Part shown: one piece after another, positions 60,628 to 64,000 of the stretch
Position numbering within the stretch: position 1 is the first letter of the stretch
Layout of the letters: every line of letters starts with the position of its first letter
Assembly: GCA_918026815.1 (NCBI GenBank)
Contig: CAKJVC010000055.1
Span: 310,001 to 374,000, forward strand
DNA from: Chalara sp. BL73
Taxonomy: Eukaryota > Ascomycota > Leotiomycetes > Helotiales
Reading direction: 5' to 3'
DNA length: 64,000 nt
Position numbers and translations under genes: made by a program
The notes under the pieces: model-generated
What the model was told of the DNA's origin: nothing
What the model saw: the letters and a program-made list of their open reading frames with translations, nothing else
Databases searched by the model: none

Positions 60628-61516
60628 TTTGAGAGCACATGGGCCATTTGGCAGGGTGTTGGGTTTGGGAAGGGGATTGTCAGCTGTCACGTATTCTATC
60701 ACTAGTTGATTGATTCAAAATTCAAAATGATTCTTCCCGTTCTATGTCATATTTTAAGAAGTAATGAGCCAGTTTCTTTGCACCTGAACCAGTCACTCAA
60801 ATTTCCAAGACATGGCTGATTTAAGCTTAAGATGAGCCCCATATAATAAGCTTAAACGTGCGCGGGAAAGCGGTGGCGCGATGTGTTTCGCCTTGGGATC
60901 TGCAGAATAACTTGGCGATCCGGTGAAACCCCAAACACACGGACCTGTTTTAATTCATGCTTTCATGTAGCATTTCAAGTTTCGTGATAGAGGCTCTTGA
61001 CAGGTCAATGCTTAAGTGGGATTTTGATGGAAATGTTCGCAAACTGGTCCCAAAGCGGCAAGTGACGCATCAGTAACTAGATGATCCAGCCCCTCAAGTT
61101 TGGTGTATGACCTGACGTCTGTCGAGTTTCAAGCACTGACACATTTCGCCATCCAGGGGCCGATGCTCAGAAGTGGAATTTTTTTAGGAGGGGTGAAGTA
61201 TTCAATAGAATAGAATGTAGTCATCAAGAATATCGGGGATATCCCTAAAGAGGGATTAGCACTCAGTATGAGTGCATGTATGACTCATGACCGCATTCCC
61301 AAAATTGAATAGAAACTATCGGAAGACGAGAGTAGAAGAGGAGAAATCATTAGCTTAAGTTCGTGAATTTGTGTCTATATTATGTAAGGCAAGTAATCTA
61401 TGAAATCCAGGCTTCAAAATAGACACTTAGGAAGACGAGCTATGGAGGACGCCGTTGAGCAACGGGGACTCTTTGTACGACCGCTAAAAATATCAATTGG
61501 CTCTCTGGCAATTTGT
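60628..61516. other. convergent 3' spacer
   Basis: 889 bases between opposing stops. A minus-strand frame at 61440-61640 is a shadow of the ferritin-like gene. Confidence 0.55.
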
Positions 61517-62597
61517 CTATGAGACCTGAATAACCTGAACCCCAGCAACTACGACATTGTCCGTCAAGATATTCCCTGCCGGCACGGAAGAAGTCAAATG
61601 AACATAGGCAACACCGGCCAAGCCTTGAGGAACTGTGCACTGGCTATTCGTGTACGGCACAAAAACTGTTCCGCCAGGAGCTCCTCCATTCGAGAACGCA
61701 CACATTGTAGCGCCTGTGGCAGTCGTTGTCAGGGTCAAAGGCGTTCCGGCGGCCATGTTGGCAGTACCGTTCCCGGCGGCACCGGGGGTCGGCGTCATTG
61801 TTACTGGCGGAAACGCGGTGATTTGGAGGTTTGAATTCATTGGACAGGAGCTGATAAAAGGAGCGGCAAGAGAAAAGACAGAGCGAACGCCAAGAGGTGT
61901 ATCGAACGCGGAAGGGATATCAGCTACTTTAGAGGCGGCTCGGATAAAAGTCTGATGACGGGCTTCTACAGTCACGATCTCTCCTGCTACTGTGAGAATT
62001 GCAGGATCAGTAACCAGAGGAGCGGCTCCTAGATATCTAAATGGATGTCAGCTCTGACACGTGTAAGAAAGCGTGCGCTGGAATGGAAACGTACGCAGAA
62101 ACGCCGACATTCTCCAAAACACCAGCCGTTGCAAGCATAGCAGCTGGGGTTGTGAATCCAAAATTGTATGTACATGGCTGGACTGGCAGAAACCCAGCTG
62201 CTGCGATGGCGCCGGTCAAGGTCGTAACATGTGTTTGCTCAGTCGAGCCCACAGACTTGAGGTTTGCAATATCTGCTTGCGATAAACCTGCGTCTGCGAA
62301 AGCTTGGTCTGGGAACATGGCGAAACCTTGCGAGTAGAATGCTCCCTCTAGATTTTCAAGCGTCAGAGCACTATTTGTATGTTAACTTTACATTCAGGCA
62401 AAAGGGATTCGGTTCACAATGGCCACTTACAATTGCAGAATGTCGACGTCTGTTAAGCCTGCTGCTGCTGCAGCTGCATTTTGTCTCTTGGCGAGTTGAA
62501 CATTCTTCATTGTCGTGCCACTGAGGGCTGGGAGGCCATGTGTGAGAGTGCTCAGGCTTAGCGCAGCTAGGAGAAGTGTGTTCATTATGGGAATCAT
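61517..62597 (-). CDS. secreted ferritin-like (Rds1-type stress) protein
   Basis: A fungal ferritin-fold protein related to S. pombe Rds1 and to desiccation-related Ferritin_2 proteins; linked in the family to stress, sexual development or desiccation, with unknown chemistry. Exons 62597-62431, 62370-62095 and 62036-61517 (introns of 60 and 58 bases, phase 2) give 320 residues; the ATG at 62585 is an equally good start. The signal peptide is around MNTLLLAALSLSTLTHG. The four-helix bundle carries FALTLENLEGAFY near 58, an E-x-x-H in STEQTHVTTL, and a second E-x-x-H in VEARHQTFIRAAS, as expected for a di-iron site. The C-terminal third is a beta-type Thr/Ala/Pro-rich domain with TNSQCTVPQGLAGVAYVHL. 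It is next to the Ala/Ser-rich secreted gene. Confidence 0.9.
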
Positions 62598-63531
62598 AAC
62601 GAGAAAAGACAATGTACTCTGAGGGGTATCGAAAAAACGTCAGCTCAAGAAGAATCTTCAAGACCAGCTTGTGCTCTAATCGTAGAACCTAAATAGGTTC
62701 TGGACCGACAATGAAAATCTCGAAGGCGGCTATCTCTTGATGAAAGCAGACCAGTGCTTAGAAATATTAATGATGCTGCTCAAAAAAAAAAGAAGAAAGA
62801 ACAAGAAGCCGTGAAATTAATTAAGCTTATTAGATAGAGAAAGATAGGTACGACTAAAGTCAAAAGGAGGGATAAGGTGTTAAGTAATTAGTTGCACTCT
62901 GCCATTAAAGTGGGGTTCGGAAGAGCCTCGACCCGTTCGTCGTAGCCACCGTTGATGAGAAACCGACAGCTGAGGCGGTTTATGGATTCATAGTTGCTCA
63001 GTGGCGCCGAAATCCACCACGTTTCATGTGCTCGGGAATAAACGAGGGCGGATCCGGCTAAGTGTGTATGCCATTTCTGACGTCTTGCAGCACCAAGCTT
63101 TTTTGAAACATCTAGAAAGGGATTGGTAACAAATGTTAAGCTTTGTCGATTTGCAGATGTGAGCCCAGGGTGCGTGCTCCAGTCTGCCGCCTCTACTACT
63201 TGAATGGAGTTGTTATATATACCCTACTATTTTAATCATTTGCAAATAACTTTCCAATAACGAATTACAGAATTGATTTCCAGGTCATGATCTGGAACAG
63301 AGCTACAAATTACACTCGGAAGGGAATGGAAATGGTGATGAAACAGCAATACTTCGGACGATGTATGATACAGCACACCATTCGAGGGCCAAAGACCGCA
63401 AAGTGTTTCTGATACCTTTGTCACACAGCTCCGAGAACCCGAGGCATGATATGCATTAGGTGGCACCTGCCCACTCAAGGTCACCCTACCTCCTCGAAGA
63501 ACAACTTGATAGGATTTCTTCTGGGACTATC
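62598..63531. other. divergent promoter region
   Basis: 934 bases between the ferritin-like gene and the gene at the right edge. A TATATATA stretch lies at 63213-63221. No supported gene. Confidence 0.5.
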
Positions 63532-64000
63532 ATGAGTCTCTCTTATGCTACTTCTGTATGCTGGTCATATTTTCTTTCGAAGCTTTTTAATTAATAATTT
63601 TTTCTATTTTCACAGCGGGATCTTGATCGGAGTTGTACTCGGAAAGCTATTCGGAAAGCCAGTGTTCATAAAGGATGAAGAGCTGTACAACATTGCTGCT
63701 GCTGTGCGGGGCTTTTCAGTATATTTTTGTAAGATAATGACCATGGTGTATAAGAAAACTCTACTGACCTCAGCAGGCAATAGAAATTAATGATGTGAAG
63801 GAGCACATAGCGCGAAGGCAGGTACCAAATAGCCTCAGTCCGAACAATAGAGAGCCGCCACCAGTTACCGTTACAAGCACAATCACAGTCTCGGCTACAA
63901 ATATACCACCAGCAATCTCACAAGCCATTCCTCAGGCCGGTGTGCCTGCAAATCCGGCTGCAAATCCAGCTGCGGGCCCGGTTGGTTTGCCAGTAACCAC
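63532..64000 (+). CDS. partial gene at right edge, unknown Ala/Pro-rich protein
   Basis: The 5' part of a gene that leaves the window. My tentative model is exon 1 63532-63562 (MSLSYATSVC), an intron to 63616, exon 2 63617-63718 (GILIGVVLGKLFGKPVFI, then YNIAAAVRGFS), a 55-base intron (GTATAT..CCTCAG) and exon 3 from 63774 (QAIEINDVKEHIARRQVPN), open to the edge. Exon 3 then turns into a Pro/Thr/Ala-rich region (VTVTSTITVS, PANPAANPAAGP). The first intron has a weak GTCATA donor, so the start is uncertain. A secreted or surface protein is likely, but no family is recognised. Confidence 0.5.

Overview
The window is nuclear DNA of a filamentous ascomycete (Pezizomycotina). Genes are broken by short introns, mostly 46 to 80 bases with GT..AG ends and a CTAAC-like branch site. 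It carries typical fungal families: GH18 chitinase, GH11 xylanase, GH2 and GH42 beta-galactosidases, an MFS sugar porter, M43 metalloprotease, AcuF-like C2H2 and DUF7580-type proteins, and an Rds1-like ferritin fold. The carbohydrate enzymes suggest a plant-associated or saprotrophic species, possibly Leotiomycetes; this is inference only. I found no tRNA, rRNA, CRISPR or intact transposon. All splice sites were placed by eye from frame, splice consensus and family likeness.

Left part (1-9.5 kb): a gene-poor stretch. A GH42 beta-galactosidase runs off the left edge and one amino-acid/amine permease is intact. Between them lie remains of three oxidoreductases, all on the + strand: a LigB-type ring-opening dioxygenase, a PhyH/AsqJ-like Fe(II)/2-oxoglutarate dioxygenase and a copper amine oxidase.

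Middle left (9.5-24 kb): two large membrane proteins of unknown function in tandem, an alpha/beta hydrolase, a secreted GH18 chitinase, and the divergent housekeeping pair GPI16 and LUC7.

Middle (24-50 kb): a five-exon intracellular GH2 beta-galactosidase, a 1287-residue protein with three CbxX/SpoVK-like AAA+ modules (the first degenerate), a secreted M43 metalloprotease, a divergent pair (AcuF-like C2H2 protein and DUF7580-type protein), an MFS sugar transporter in seven exons, and an intronless phosphoinositide phospholipase C.

Right part (50-64 kb): a GNAT acetyltransferase whose 3' end carries a 98-bp tandem duplication, a GH11 xylanase, a protein with a predicted dual-acylation N-terminus (MGACLSC) and RG-rich repeats, then a run of secreted proteins: a repeat-rich unknown, an Ala/Ser-rich unknown, an Rds1-like ferritin-fold protein, and a partial unknown gene at the right edge.

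The strongest candidates for something undescribed are the tandem membrane genes at 9.5-16 kb, which share an F-[PW]-P-T-[AS]-R-like motif, the acylated RG-repeat protein at 53 kb, and the run of secreted genes at 56.7-64 kb. The dead oxidoreductases beside a live permease are the clearest evolutionary signal.
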